NCBI GenBank assembly: GCA_030019255.1
Contig: JASEFK010000015.1
Coordinates: 1-51,904, forward strand
Length of the DNA stretch: 51,904 nucleotides
Origin: Actinomycetota bacterium
Lineage (GTDB): Bacteria > Actinomycetota > Geothermincolia > Geothermincolales > RBG-13-55-18
Direction: 5' to 3'
Shown: one piece after another, positions 43,813 through 51,904 of the stretch
How positions within the stretch are numbered: position 1 is the first letter of the stretch
How the letters are laid out: the number at the start of each line of letters is the position of its first letter
Program-made: the position numbers and the translations under genes
The notes under the pieces: generated by a model
What the model was told of the DNA's origin: nothing
Database searches by the model: none
The model's input: the letters and a program-made list of their open reading frames with translations, nothing else

Positions 43813-44199
43813 ATGGAAGAGACGCCAATCTTCGTGTACGGGACGCTTAAGCCGGGCGAGAAGATGTTCCGCCACATAAGCCATACCGTCAGGGACGCCA
43901 TTCCGGCCTGCGTTCCGGGTCGCCTTTACGAGACGCCCTTCGGCTATCCCCTTCTGGTGAGGTCGGGCGGCGAGGACGAGACCATGATCAACGGGGTGCT
44001 CCTGGTCCCCCTGGAGGGGTGCTACGAGGAGATGATGCGCATCATAGACGTCATCGAGGGGGAAGCCGGTTTCGAAAAGGGAGAGGCGGAGGTCGTACTC
44101 GGGAACGGGCACCGGGTGGAAGCTATCGTCTATTTCTACCGGGAGGCGCCGCCGTACGCGCAGCCCTATTACGGAAACGACTGGCCGGCCACGGTTTGA
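43813..44199 (+). CDS. Gamma-glutamylcyclotransferase-like (AIG2/GGCT) protein
   Basis: The 128-residue protein opens with IFVYGTLKPGE, the substrate-binding loop of the GGCT/AIG2 fold, and has GRLYETPFGYPLLV and the acidic EGEAGFEKGEAE. The fold covers gamma-glutamylcyclotransferases and gamma-glutamylamine cyclotransferases; many bacterial members have no known role. ATG 43813 is taken; GTG 43804, which would overlap the oxidase by eight bases, is equally possible. It is co-transcribed with the oxidase gene. Confidence 0.75.
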   Translation: MEETPIFVYGTLKPGEKMFRHISHTVRDAIPACVPGRLYETPFGYPLLVRSGGEDETMINGVLLVPLEGCYEEMMRIIDVIEGEAGFEKGEAEVVLGNGHRVEAIVYFYREAPPYAQPYYGNDWPATV

Positions 44200-44280
44200 A
44201 CCCTTGCTCGCGTGGTTTCCCCTTTCACCACCACCGTGATAATCGATGCCCTGGCAGGAGACTACCGGAGGGCGGACAGC

Positions 44281-45258
44281 TTAGCCGGCTTTGGAGAGGG
44301 GCAAGGTGAGGTAGAGGGATAGGCCGACTTTATCCGAGTGATCCATGCGCAGGTTCCCGGCCATATCCTCCGCCAGCCGGGAGGCCAGCCGGTACTCCAT
44401 GGCCAGGGTGGGAAGTTCCCCCTCGGGTTGGCGTGGCGGCCAGACGTCGATGACACCCAGGGTTTCCGGGTCGAGGGCCGGGTGAGGGCACCGCACGTGA
44501 AGGACGAGGTTTTCTCCCCGCACGGAACACCAGGCGGAGACCATACCCCTCTCCCGGCAGCAGCGCATGGCGAGGTCCAGCAGGTTGTACAGGAGGTCGA
44601 AGAGCCGGGAGGGATCCACCTGCATGACGGGGACATCGCTCAGGAGGCGCAGGTTTAGCCGGGTTCCGCGCGGCGAGTAGATGTCCTCCACCAGGGCCGC
44701 CGCCTCGTTCAGGGCTTCCGAGGGGTTTACCGTGGTGGTTTCCTGGTGAGCGGGCTCGTGGGCCAGTTCCAGTATCCGGGAGAGGTCGTTGATCATCCCC
44801 TCCAGGCGGGTGGCGGATACCCGGATATAATGCAGGAAATCTCGCTTCTGCTGCTCATCCAGCTTCTCCCAGTACTGGCTGAGGGTCAGTGAATAACCCA
44901 CCAGGGAGGTGAGGGGGTGCTTTATCTCCCGGGCGGCTATCCCGGCCATGCGCCGCGATTCCTCCGCTCTCCGCAGCAGACGGGAGAGGTTCTCCGCCAT
45001 CTCCAGGTGGTCCCTTTCCCTTTCCAGGATTCTGTTCATCTCGGCGCGCCGGTCTCTTTCCGACCCCAGCAGCCACCCGGAGAGCAGGCAGATGGGCAGA
45101 TTGAGGAGGACGGTGATCACCGCCGCCGGCGATTCGCGCAGCAGCTGGGCGGGACCGCCGGAGGAGAGCAGGTAGTGGAGCACGAAGAGCAGGGCCGTGT
45201 AGGCCACGGCCAGCAGGAAACCCCAAACGGCATACCGGTATCTGTAGGAGGTTCTCAT
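44281..45258 (-). CDS. Degenerate membrane histidine kinase (pseudokinase)
   Basis: The 325-residue protein has two membrane helices (about 11-31 and 47-65), a linker coiled coil (68-105), a HisKA-like dimer helix and a shrunken ATPase-like domain. The H-box reads AAREIKHPLTSLVGYS: the phospho-acceptor His is R110. The N-box reads YNLLDLAMRCC: the Mg-binding Asn is L229. The DxGxG and GxGxG loops are not found. Both functions of a kinase are therefore lost while the frame and fold are kept, so it is probably a signalling scaffold or a binding partner for a real kinase. ATG 45258 follows AAGGGCGGG. A mini-lipoprotein gene lies 34 bases upstream. Confidence 0.75.
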   Translation of the reverse strand: MRTSYRYRYAVWGFLLAVAYTALLFVLHYLLSSGGPAQLLRESPAAVITVLLNLPICLLSGWLLGSERDRRAEMNRILERERDHLEMAENLSRLLRRAEESRRMAGIAAREIKHPLTSLVGYSLTLSQYWEKLDEQQKRDFLHYIRVSATRLEGMINDLSRILELAHEPAHQETTTVNPSEALNEAAALVEDIYSPRGTRLNLRLLSDVPVMQVDPSRLFDLLYNLLDLAMRCCRERGMVSAWCSVRGENLVLHVRCPHPALDPETLGVIDVWPPRQPEGELPTLAMEYRLASRLAEDMAGNLRMDHSDKVGLSLYLTLPLSKAG

Positions 45259-45292
45259 GCCCGCCCTTTCTCTCCATGATATTTTACCCGTT

Positions 45293-45436
45293 TTACGCGC
45301 CGTTCTCCCGGCAGCCGGCGAGGAGCAGGCAGGAGAGCGCGAGGAGGGCGAGGGCCGTCAGGGGGAGGAGGGGCAGGCGCCTGCCGAAAGCGCTTCTCCC
45401 CCTTACCATCCCGCTGGATGCAGGACCTGTTCTCAT
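45293..45436 (-). CDS. Mini-lipoprotein (47 aa)
   Basis: The frame starts at ATG 45436 and has a basic N-terminus (RGRSAFGRR), a strongly hydrophobic stretch (LPLLPLTALALLALSCLLLAG) and the lipobox LLAGC. Only five residues (RENGA) follow the Cys. TATAAT (45443-45448) is exactly six bases before the ATG, so the transcript is probably leaderless. The stop is 34 bases before the pseudokinase start, and both are probably one operon. Short lipoproteins of this kind are known as membrane-bound peptides or signal precursors; its role here is unknown. Confidence 0.5.
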   Translation of the reverse strand: MRTGPASSGMVRGRSAFGRRLPLLPLTALALLALSCLLLAGCRENGA

Positions 45437-45448
45437 GTCCTGATTATA
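45437..45448 (-). promoter_or_regulatory. Leaderless-type -10 element of the mini-lipoprotein/pseudokinase operon
   Basis: TATAAT-CAGGAC-ATG on the minus strand, six bases between -10 and ATG. Confidence 0.45.
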
Positions 45449-45772
45449 TATCCCGCAGGAACGTTCTCAGGGGCGCATGAGCGGCGGTGCGATTATAATG
45501 ACGGTTGTAGCGGTGCTTGCGAGGCGGGATCGGGGAGGGCGAAAAGACGAGGTATCGAGGGATAGCCGGTTCCGCGTTTTCATGAGGCGGCGTCGCCCGG
45601 CGATGCGCGGCCCCTGAATTGGAGGAAGGGAATTCCAGTTCGATCCCGGGAGTGAGGAAAGGCGGGCTCGGCCCGCGGCGCCCCGGCTTTTCGGCCGTAC
45701 CCGTAATGGGATTGCCTGTGCGGTGGCCTTAACCCGGGTGGAGACGGATCACAACTCCCGATCGGAGGCCTT

Positions 45773-47884
45773 ATGGGAAGGATTGCAAGGCTCCTGTCCG
45801 TTGCCCTGCTGCTGGTTGCGATGTCGCCCGTTTTGTCCTGCGGAGGTTCCGTAGAATCACCTTACGGGGTTATTGACCTCGAGGGCTCACCTATACTTCC
45901 GGAGAACCTGGCCGTCTATGTCCCGGTGCCGGTTAACGCGAGGGCCCAGGTCGCACCCTACGTCGTTCCTCCCGATCTCTCCGGCGTGGCCGGCCTGGAC
46001 AGGAGGTCTCTCGCTCCGGGGGTCCTGTCCGGATTGAAGGAGAAAGGCTTCGCCGTCGTGGCGGGAGGAGAGTACGATTATGTCTTCCAGCCCTACATGG
46101 AGAACCCCGGCGCCAAGTTCGTCACCGTGGACGCCGTCTACCAGGCCTTCCTGGGGATGTGCATGGGGATAAGGTGGGAGCTGGAAAGGGTTGCTCTGCG
46201 CCGGGAATTGGAGTCCCTGGTCGTCTCCCTCCTGGAAGTTTTAGAAGGGATGTACGATGCGGCAAGGGGTGCCGTGCGCCGGGCGGCGGGCAAGGCGCTG
46301 GGGTTCATGGGCGTGGCGGCCGCGCTCCTGGGGTTGGATCCCCGATTGCCCCCTGAGGTGGGTTCCCTGGTGGAGGAGGAAGTGACGCTGGTGGAGGAGG
46401 CCTCGGAGGCCCGCATCTCTCCCCTCTTCGGGCGCCGGGAGGATTACCGTGTCTACGAGCCGCAGGGCCTCTACGCCCGGTACCCCGACCTGGCCCGATT
46501 CCACCGCGCCGTTGACTGGCTGGGGAGGTGGGAGGTGTTTCCGGCGGGCGGGGAAGGCGGGGCAGCGTTGGAGGAAAGACGTGAAGCGGCCAGGATTACG
46601 GCTCTCCTGGTGGGGGCGCTGCATACAGGGAAGGTGGACAATAAATCCCTACTGGTGTTGTGGGATCACCTGTATCAGGTGACCCGCTTCCTTTCCTGCC
46701 GTACCGTGAGCCTGAACGCCGTCTCCGCGGGCCGTGTGTTGAGCGAGGTGCTGGGAAAGAGGTTCCCCCTTTCGCGCCTGGAGGATGAAGCGCTCGTGGA
46801 CCGGCTGGCGGAGGCGCTGGAGCGAGAAGCCGGCGGGCCCGGGGACGAGAAGGACGGCTTGTGGGGTGCCTGGGGTTCCGGGTTCCGCTTTCTCGAGGCC
46901 TGTTTCGAGCCGGGCACCGGGGTGTTCCTGGAGCTGGGATCGGAAAATGTGCCCGAAAGGAAGAGACCGCGAAGCCTGGACCTTCCTGCCGCCCTGGGTT
47001 CGGACCGGGCGCTGCAGCTGCTCGACGGCTTTTACGGGGAGGCGAGCCTTCCGGGATACAAGGAGAAGGTCCGGGAGCTGCGCGGGGAAACGTCGTCCAT
47101 CGAACCCGCCTGGACCCGGGCCTGCCTTGCGTGGAGCTTATTGAAAAACGCCGTGTCCCTGCTGAGGCCACCGAGGGAGGGATACCCGGCATTCATGCAA
47201 AGCGACCCCTGGAAGGACCGGGACCTCTACCTGTTCCTGGCTTCCTGGGTGGATGGTATATCCCGGGACCGGGCGTGGAAGGAGATGGAAGGCGATGTGG
47301 TTCCCGGGAGGGGTGGGGTTGCCGGTAGTGGAGGCGTAACGGGGAAGGGTTACGTGGAGCCGCGACCGGAGGCCTACGCCCTTCTTGCTGCCGATGCGGA
47401 CCTCCTGCGCCGGGGACTCGAGGAACGCGGGCTCCTGGGCGAGGAAATGGCGCGGAAACTGGACTCCTTTTACCGGCTCTCCATGGGACTCAAGTCTATG
47501 GCCGAGAAGGAACTTCTCAACCAGCCCCTGAGTCCCGAGGAATACCAGCTACTTGCGGACTTCGGCGAGCTGCTCCTTGAGCTGGTCTCCATGCCCGCTG
47601 AAGAGGGGAACGGGTACCTGGTCCCCGACCCCTCCACCGTCTTGGAGGTCTATCGGGACCAGGAGGAGGGGACGGTGCTCCAGATGGCCCTGGGAAAACC
47701 TGCCATATACTACGTTATCGCTCCCGTTGAGGGGAGACCCACCCTGACCGTGGGGGCCGGCTATTCCCTCTACGAGCTGGTGGACACCCTGGATACCGCG
47801 CCGACTCCGGAGGAATGGCGCCTCATGGTGGAATCCGGACAGGTGCCGGAGGCCTCCGCCTGGACGTCCTCCTTCATGAGGTGA
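45773..47884 (+). CDS. DUF3160-type lipoprotein (703 aa)
   Basis: A lipoprotein signal (MGRIARLLSVALLLVAMSPV, then LSC as lipobox) is followed by a large, mostly helical extracellular domain. FVTVDAVYQAFL, RRALGW-like helices, YEPQGLYARYPDLARFHRAVDWLGR and the final YELVDTLDTAPTPEEW match the DUF3160 family of secreted proteins. The family function is unknown. GGAGGCC before ATG 45773 is the SD. The gene ends in a bidirectional terminator. Confidence 0.75.
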   Translation: MGRIARLLSVALLLVAMSPVLSCGGSVESPYGVIDLEGSPILPENLAVYVPVPVNARAQVAPYVVPPDLSGVAGLDRRSLAPGVLSGLKEKGFAVVAGGEYDYVFQPYMENPGAKFVTVDAVYQAFLGMCMGIRWELERVALRRELESLVVSLLEVLEGMYDAARGAVRRAAGKALGFMGVAAALLGLDPRLPPEVGSLVEEEVTLVEEASEARISPLFGRREDYRVYEPQGLYARYPDLARFHRAVDWLGRWEVFPAGGEGGAALEERREAARITALLVGALHTGKVDNKSLLVLWDHLYQVTRFLSCRTVSLNAVSAGRVLSEVLGKRFPLSRLEDEALVDRLAEALEREAGGPGDEKDGLWGAWGSGFRFLEACFEPGTGVFLELGSENVPERKRPRSLDLPAALGSDRALQLLDGFYGEASLPGYKEKVRELRGETSSIEPAWTRACLAWSLLKNAVSLLRPPREGYPAFMQSDPWKDRDLYLFLASWVDGISRDRAWKEMEGDVVPGRGGVAGSGGVTGKGYVEPRPEAYALLAADADLLRRGLEERGLLGEEMARKLDSFYRLSMGLKSMAEKELLNQPLSPEEYQLLADFGELLLELVSMPAEEGNGYLVPDPSTVLEVYRDQEEGTVLQMALGKPAIYYVIAPVEGRPTLTVGAGYSLYELVDTLDTAPTPEEWRLMVESGQVPEASAWTSSFMR

Positions 47885-48110
47885 GGTTTACCCTATCGAA
47901 GCGAGGGCGGGCTGCACCTGCCTTCCGGGGAGGAGATGGAGCATGCGGGAAGGTAAAGGGGCTCGTGGGAAAAGGCGGCGGGAGACCGACCCGCCCTCAA
48001 GCGATGAAGTGTTCGGCATACGAAAAAGGGCTCCGTTTCCGGGGCCTTTGGTCACCTTGCGGTCGCCCTGGGAAGGTGCGCACGGGCATGTCTGACGCTT
48101 GCAAAATATA

Positions 48111-48134
48111 AAGGGCCCCGGCACCGGGGCCCTT
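48111..48134. terminator. Bidirectional intrinsic terminator
   Basis: AAGGGCCCCG-GCAC-CGGGGCCCTT is a perfect 10-bp stem with a tetraloop. The plus strand continues TTTCTT; the minus strand continues TTTATATTTT. It serves the convergent DUF3160 and Cna-B-like genes. Confidence 0.85.
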
Positions 48135-48154
48135 TCTTACCCCCGCTTACCGGC

Positions 48155-49513
48155 TTACTGGAACTGGTACTGGAGAAGCCCTATCCACCAGAGGCCGTAA
48201 TATAATGTAGCCCAAACGGAATCCCTCATGCTCAACATGCCGAAGTCGTTGTTCACGTAGTACTTGCCGGCCTGGACGTTGATGGTGTGGTGGCCCTTCT
48301 CGCAGCCGTAAGGAGGCCAGGTAAAGAGCTTGTAGTAGGGATAGACCTGCTTCCACCCGCTCTTACTCGTCACCCATACCTTGTAAGTGGCGGGCTTGAG
48401 ACCCCGGAACTGGTAGTAGCCGCGGGCATCGGTCCTGGTGGTGGCGATCCTGCGTCCGTAGCAGTCGGTGAGGACTATGGGCCAGTCCGTCTGCACCGGC
48501 TCGTGCCATTCGCGTATCTGGTCGGCGTTGGCGTCGTACCATACTATTCCGGAGATGGTCCCCGTGGTGGACCTGATCTGGAAGGCGCGCAGCTCGGCAT
48601 CCTCTCCCACCTCGAAGTACCAGCGGTAATACAGGTTGGTGATGTTGAGGTCCACGATCCTCTCCGTGCCGTTCAGGGGATTGAAGGTGTTATCGGTCAC
48701 CAGCTGCAGCTTGTAGCGGGTCACCGCTCTCCAGTCGGTCATCACCGGGAGCTGGCTCCACCCGGCCCATCCGTGTTCCAGGACCCAGAGGAAACCGCCG
48801 TAGCCCGTCTTGTGGCTGCCGTACAGCTGCCAGTTGCCGTCCTCGTCCAGCCTGTACAGGTTGACGGTTATCCCGTCCACGCCTTCCAGCTTGGGATCGG
48901 ATACGTTGGGGAGCACCAAGTCGTCCCACACCGCGACCTCGATCTTCCCTATGTTCTCCACGGGCACGGCGCTCACGTTCTTGATCTCGAAGGCCGGCTG
49001 TTCCGCTTGGCCGAGATTCCCCATCTCGAAGTACCAGCGCCTGTATAGATTCCAGAAGTTGAGCTCGATGACCCTCTCCGAGCCGTTGAGGGGAACGAAG
49101 GAAGGATCGGGGACAAGTTCCAGCTTGTAACGAGTGGACGTGGAAGTGTTCACTGGGAGATTCTCGAAGGTCACCAGGCCTCCAAGGATGATCTCGCCGG
49201 TGACCTTGCTCTGGCCGGGGGCGGTAACCAAGGGTTCGCCGTATTTTTCCCAAATGATATTACCCGAAGCGTCCGTGCCGTTTTCCTTGTATAACTGCAC
49301 CCGGATACCGTTGATGCCCTCTTCCTTGGCCTCGCTCTTGTCCGGGATAAGGCCGTCATACCAGACGATGGCCTCGATGATCCCTTTATTTTCCGTGCTT
49401 TGAGCGGTAGTGGTCTGGGTCTCCGCGGCGACCATTATGGAGCCCAGCATGGTGCACGCGGCCACCAGGGAGATGATCAAGAGGGAAATGGCGCATCTTA
49501 CACCCTTCGACAT
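48155..49513 (-). CDS. Secreted Cna-B/SdrD-like beta-domain protein (452 aa)
   Basis: A signal peptide (SLLIISLVAACTMLGSIMVAA) precedes three beta-sandwich domains. The first two are paralogous (AIVWYDGLIPDKSEAKEEG, VAVWDDLVLPNVSDPKLEG), each ending in an LNGSER/LNGTER segment and a YRRWYFE/YYRWYFE motif. The third is SdrD-B-like (ISGIVWYDANADQIREWHE, then DARGYYQFRGLKPATYKVWV). Such domains build surface or matrix proteins. No LPxTG, membrane anchor or S-layer motif is seen; the tail is aromatic (LYYGLWWIGLLQYQFQ). ATG 49513 follows AGGAGG nine bases upstream; upstream in-frame codons are not used. Confidence 0.75.
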   Translation of the reverse strand: MSKGVRCAISLLIISLVAACTMLGSIMVAAETQTTTAQSTENKGIIEAIVWYDGLIPDKSEAKEEGINGIRVQLYKENGTDASGNIIWEKYGEPLVTAPGQSKVTGEIILGGLVTFENLPVNTSTSTRYKLELVPDPSFVPLNGSERVIELNFWNLYRRWYFEMGNLGQAEQPAFEIKNVSAVPVENIGKIEVAVWDDLVLPNVSDPKLEGVDGITVNLYRLDEDGNWQLYGSHKTGYGGFLWVLEHGWAGWSQLPVMTDWRAVTRYKLQLVTDNTFNPLNGTERIVDLNITNLYYRWYFEVGEDAELRAFQIRSTTGTISGIVWYDANADQIREWHEPVQTDWPIVLTDCYGRRIATTRTDARGYYQFRGLKPATYKVWVTSKSGWKQVYPYYKLFTWPPYGCEKGHHTINVQAGKYYVNNDFGMLSMRDSVWATLYYGLWWIGLLQYQFQ

Positions 49514-50149
49514 CTTCCGCAACCTCCTGCTATCCAACTGCGGTCGGCGTAAATCCCCGATACTGACCGACCTTGGGAGGACTTCAGGGTGCGCGGAAAC
49601 CGTCGGGAAAAATGGATTTAGCCGGGAAGAGATCGCCCGATATCCATGCCGAGTGAGTCCTGGAAAGGGAATGTCGGACCCTTCAGCTCCCCTTTGCCGC
49701 CCGCTTGAAGTCCGCCCGGTTTGCTTCCTCCTTTTGTCGGCCTTTCGCCCTATATTTAAGCCCGGCAACCCCTGGGTTCCCGGAATCTTCCCCCATTACA
49801 CTCCGGCGATCCGGTTAAGGTGAACAATGTAAAGCGGCTGTGTTTAAGATACCATGAAGTAACCATACAGTCAATAGTCCCGGCGTACGGTGCGGGAGGT
49901 CCTGGGCCGATATCGGAATATCGGGATCGAGGGGCTTCAACTGTCCTGCTCTCGACGGGGAAAGAGGCTTGGCAGTTTCCAATCCAGGCCTTGTCCTTAT
50001 CCTTGTCCTTATAATATTAATCGTCGCAGAACACTGCGGGCTCCGAACCATAAAGACGTTAGTGAGGGTGTCGGGACCAGGGATTCAGGTTTCTCGAGTC
50101 CCACGCGGCGTGCGTATCCGGGAGGGTATTTCAGGCAGGGAGGTGAGCC
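49514..50149. other. Gene-free divergent spacer with a 12-base tandem repeat
   Basis: No gene is seen. TTGTCCTTATCC is repeated twice (49991-50012), running into TATAAT at 50010-50015. No -35 fits 16-18 bases from that box. The segment separates divergent genes and should hold two promoters. Confidence 0.35.
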
Positions 50150-51727
50150 ATGCTTCTGTTCGAGCCGCTGGAGAGATGGGCCAGGGAGAGGCCGGACCGG
50201 GAGGCCATCGTCTACGGTGACCGGCGCATCACCTACGCGGAGTACGACCGCGAGGTGAACAAGGTGGCTAAGGGACTCCTCAAACTGGGGGTGAGGAAGG
50301 GGGATAACGTGGGCCTCTATATCCCCAACCACCCCGAGTTCATCTTCGGTTACCTGGCGTGCGCCAAGATAGGGGCGGCGGCGGTCCCCGTTTCCTGGCG
50401 CTTTGCCCCTGACGAGGTGAAGTACATCCTCGGGCACTCCGATTCCCGCGTGGTAATCATGGAGCCGGGCTTCATGGACTCGGACTTCATCGCCAAGCTC
50501 AACGCCGTGCGGGACCAGCTTCCGGAGCTCCGCCAGGTGGTGGTCATCGGGAGCGACGAGGAAGTGGCCAGGGTCCCGGGCGCCGTATCCTACGCGGATT
50601 TCCTGGTGGAGGGGCCGGAGCTGGAACAGGAGCTGGCGGCACGCAAGGCGGAGGTGGAGGAGGAGGACGTGGTCCTGCAGCTCTTTACCTCGGGGACCAC
50701 GGGGGTTCCCAAGGCTCCCATGCTCACCCACCGCAACCTGATCGAGTACGTGAAGGGACAGGTCGACGCCTCGGATATCACCGACGACGAGCGCCTGCTC
50801 ATGGACATCCCCAACAACCACGTGGGCGGGGCGGTGATGGCCATCATCAGCATGCTCTACAACGGTACCACCCTGGTGATGCTGGATACTTTCATCCCCC
50901 AGCAGGTGCTCCAGACCATCGAGAAGGAGAAGATAACCATCGTGGGGCAGGTACCCGCACAGTACATCCTCCTCTTCATGCAGCCGGACTTTGATTCCTA
51001 CGACCTCTCCAGCGTGAAGACGGCGGTGATATCCGGCGCCCCGGTGCCCCCGGAACTTGTCCAGCAGATAAAGGAAAAGATGGGCATCATCCCCTACATC
51101 GGCTATGGCCTCACGGAGGTGAGCGGGGCGGTCACCTTCACCCGCCGGGATTTCCCCCTGGAAAAGATAGCCAACACCATAGGTATCCCCAACCCGGGAA
51201 TCGAGATCCGCATCATGGACCCGGAGCGCAGGGAGGTGCCGCGCGGGGAGGCGGGCGAGATCGCCATCCGCGGTGCGGCGGTGATGAAAGGGTATTACAA
51301 GCAGCCGGAGGCCACCGCCGCCGTCTTCGACGAGGAGGGGTTCTTCTACACCGGGGACATGGGCTACATCGACGAGGATGGACATCTCCACATCCTGGGG
51401 AGGAAGAAGGAGATGTACATCCGCGGTGGGGAGAACGTCTATCCGCCGGAGGTGGAGGACGTGCTCATGAAGCACCCCAAGGTGCTCTTCGCCGCCGTGC
51501 TGGGTTACCCCGATCCCGTGCTGGGGGAGAAGGGAAGGGCTTACGTGGTGCCCCAGCCGGGGGCGGAGGTGACCGAGGAGGAGCTGAAGGAGTTCTGCAA
51601 ACAGCACCTGGCGGAGTACAAGGTTCCCGACCAGGTGGTCTTCCGGGATTCCCTGCCCCTCACGCCCCTGGGCAAGGTGCACAAGCACGCCCTTTACCAG
51701 GAACTGGAAAAGGAATTCGGCCGCTGA
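50150..51727 (+). CDS. AMP-forming acyl-CoA synthetase (second copy)
   Basis: The 525-residue protein has TSGTTGVPKAPMLTH (P-loop), YGLTEVSGAVTFTRRD, YTGDMGYIDEDGHLHILGRKKEM and the C-terminal Lys region PLTPLGKVHKHAL. It is an ANL-family acid:CoA ligase of about normal length. It is clearly different from the ligase at 29333, so the two probably act on different acids. GGGAGGTGAGCC before ATG 50150 is a strong SD. No adjacent thiolase or dehydrogenase gene is in the window. Confidence 0.85.
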   Translation: MLLFEPLERWARERPDREAIVYGDRRITYAEYDREVNKVAKGLLKLGVRKGDNVGLYIPNHPEFIFGYLACAKIGAAAVPVSWRFAPDEVKYILGHSDSRVVIMEPGFMDSDFIAKLNAVRDQLPELRQVVVIGSDEEVARVPGAVSYADFLVEGPELEQELAARKAEVEEEDVVLQLFTSGTTGVPKAPMLTHRNLIEYVKGQVDASDITDDERLLMDIPNNHVGGAVMAIISMLYNGTTLVMLDTFIPQQVLQTIEKEKITIVGQVPAQYILLFMQPDFDSYDLSSVKTAVISGAPVPPELVQQIKEKMGIIPYIGYGLTEVSGAVTFTRRDFPLEKIANTIGIPNPGIEIRIMDPERREVPRGEAGEIAIRGAAVMKGYYKQPEATAAVFDEEGFFYTGDMGYIDEDGHLHILGRKKEMYIRGGENVYPPEVEDVLMKHPKVLFAAVLGYPDPVLGEKGRAYVVPQPGAEVTEEELKEFCKQHLAEYKVPDQVVFRDSLPLTPLGKVHKHALYQELEKEFGR

Positions 51728-51904
51728 CAAGAGGTGGGAACGCCCAACAACCTCGTGGGGTCAAGCTCCCTTGGTATCCGGAAACGGATGCGGAGGTTAA
51801 CCCCAAATCCGTTCGGGAAGGAGAACGGGGATTGGCCCACGTCTCGCGGGGTAGCGTCAAGGATTTTGTGTCAGCCACCTAGCCTTCCTCCTCCCATCCC
51901 AGGT
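51728..51904. other. Right-edge spacer
   Basis: No gene, terminator or promoter could be identified in the last 177 bases. Confidence 0.4.

Noticed and set aside
50010-50015. TATAAT as promoter of the second acyl-CoA ligase
   Set aside because: No -35 at proper spacing; the box is part of a short tandem-repeat tract, so it was left as uncertain.

Overview
This 52 kb window is GC-rich bacterial chromosome with strong Shine-Dalgarno (SD) sites and frequent GTG/TTG starts. Several short transcripts look leaderless. Gene content is a DivIVA-family protein, one HU, one tRNA-Lys(CTT), two acyl-CoA ligases, an alkyl-DHAP-synthase-like flavoenzyme, an HdrB-like CCG protein, a MtaA-like methyltransferase-fold protein and two HEAT-repeat proteins. 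No rRNA, transposase, integrase, phage module or CRISPR array was seen. The mixture suggests an uncultured, probably anaerobic, deep-branching actinobacterial lineage. That placement is inference from gene types only.

Layout. 0.1-4 kb: tandem-CCG cysteine protein, a small Cys-rich protein overlapping a GH63-type glycosidase, a small membrane protein and a holin-like membrane protein. 3.9-4.6 kb: AT-rich gene-free segment with nested direct repeats. 4.6-8 kb: RecB/Cas4-type Fe-S nuclease, then a divergent MFS/alpha-beta-hydrolase pair. 8.3-14.6 kb: ketopantoate-reductase-like enzyme, hotdog thioesterase, a frameshifted SDR, and two adjacent thiamine-diphosphate (ThDP) enzymes behind a promoter with an operator-like palindrome. 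14.9-20.8 kb: DivIVA, a 1,424-residue HEAT protein and a nitroreductase. 21.3-24.3 kb: exported protein with about sixteen 27-residue repeats, interrupted at a G8 tract. 25-31 kb: large soluble sensor kinase, phosphoesterase and acyl-CoA ligase. 31-38 kb: cupin/membrane pair, zinc ribbon, MtaA-like protein, subtilase and HTH-ferredoxin protein. 38-41 kb: tRNA-Lys, HU, HEAT protein and phosphoesterase. 41-48 kb: lipoprotein, FAD oxidase, GGCT-like protein, a degenerate histidine kinase behind a mini-lipoprotein, and a DUF3160 lipoprotein. 48-51.9 kb: secreted Cna-B/SdrD-like protein and a second acyl-CoA ligase.

The most interesting system is the ThDP pair at 11146-14625. Both are full-length members of the acetolactate-synthase/benzoylformate-decarboxylase superfamily, but their active-site losses are complementary. 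The first keeps the GDG...N cofactor-binding motif and has Asp in place of the activating Glu. The second keeps the Glu and has lost GDG...N. In this superfamily the active site lies between the PYR domain of one subunit and the PP domain of another, so a heteromer would assemble one complete site from the two proteins. The genes share a promoter (TTGATC-17-TATGAT) followed at once by a 7-2-7 inverted repeat, and their junction carries a relic tandem duplication.

Other notable points are a membrane histidine kinase that has lost both its phospho-acceptor His and its ATP-binding Asn, a recurrent spacing of six bases between a TATAAT-like box and an ATG, and two coding interruptions at or near G runs that may be assembly errors, recent decay or slippage.
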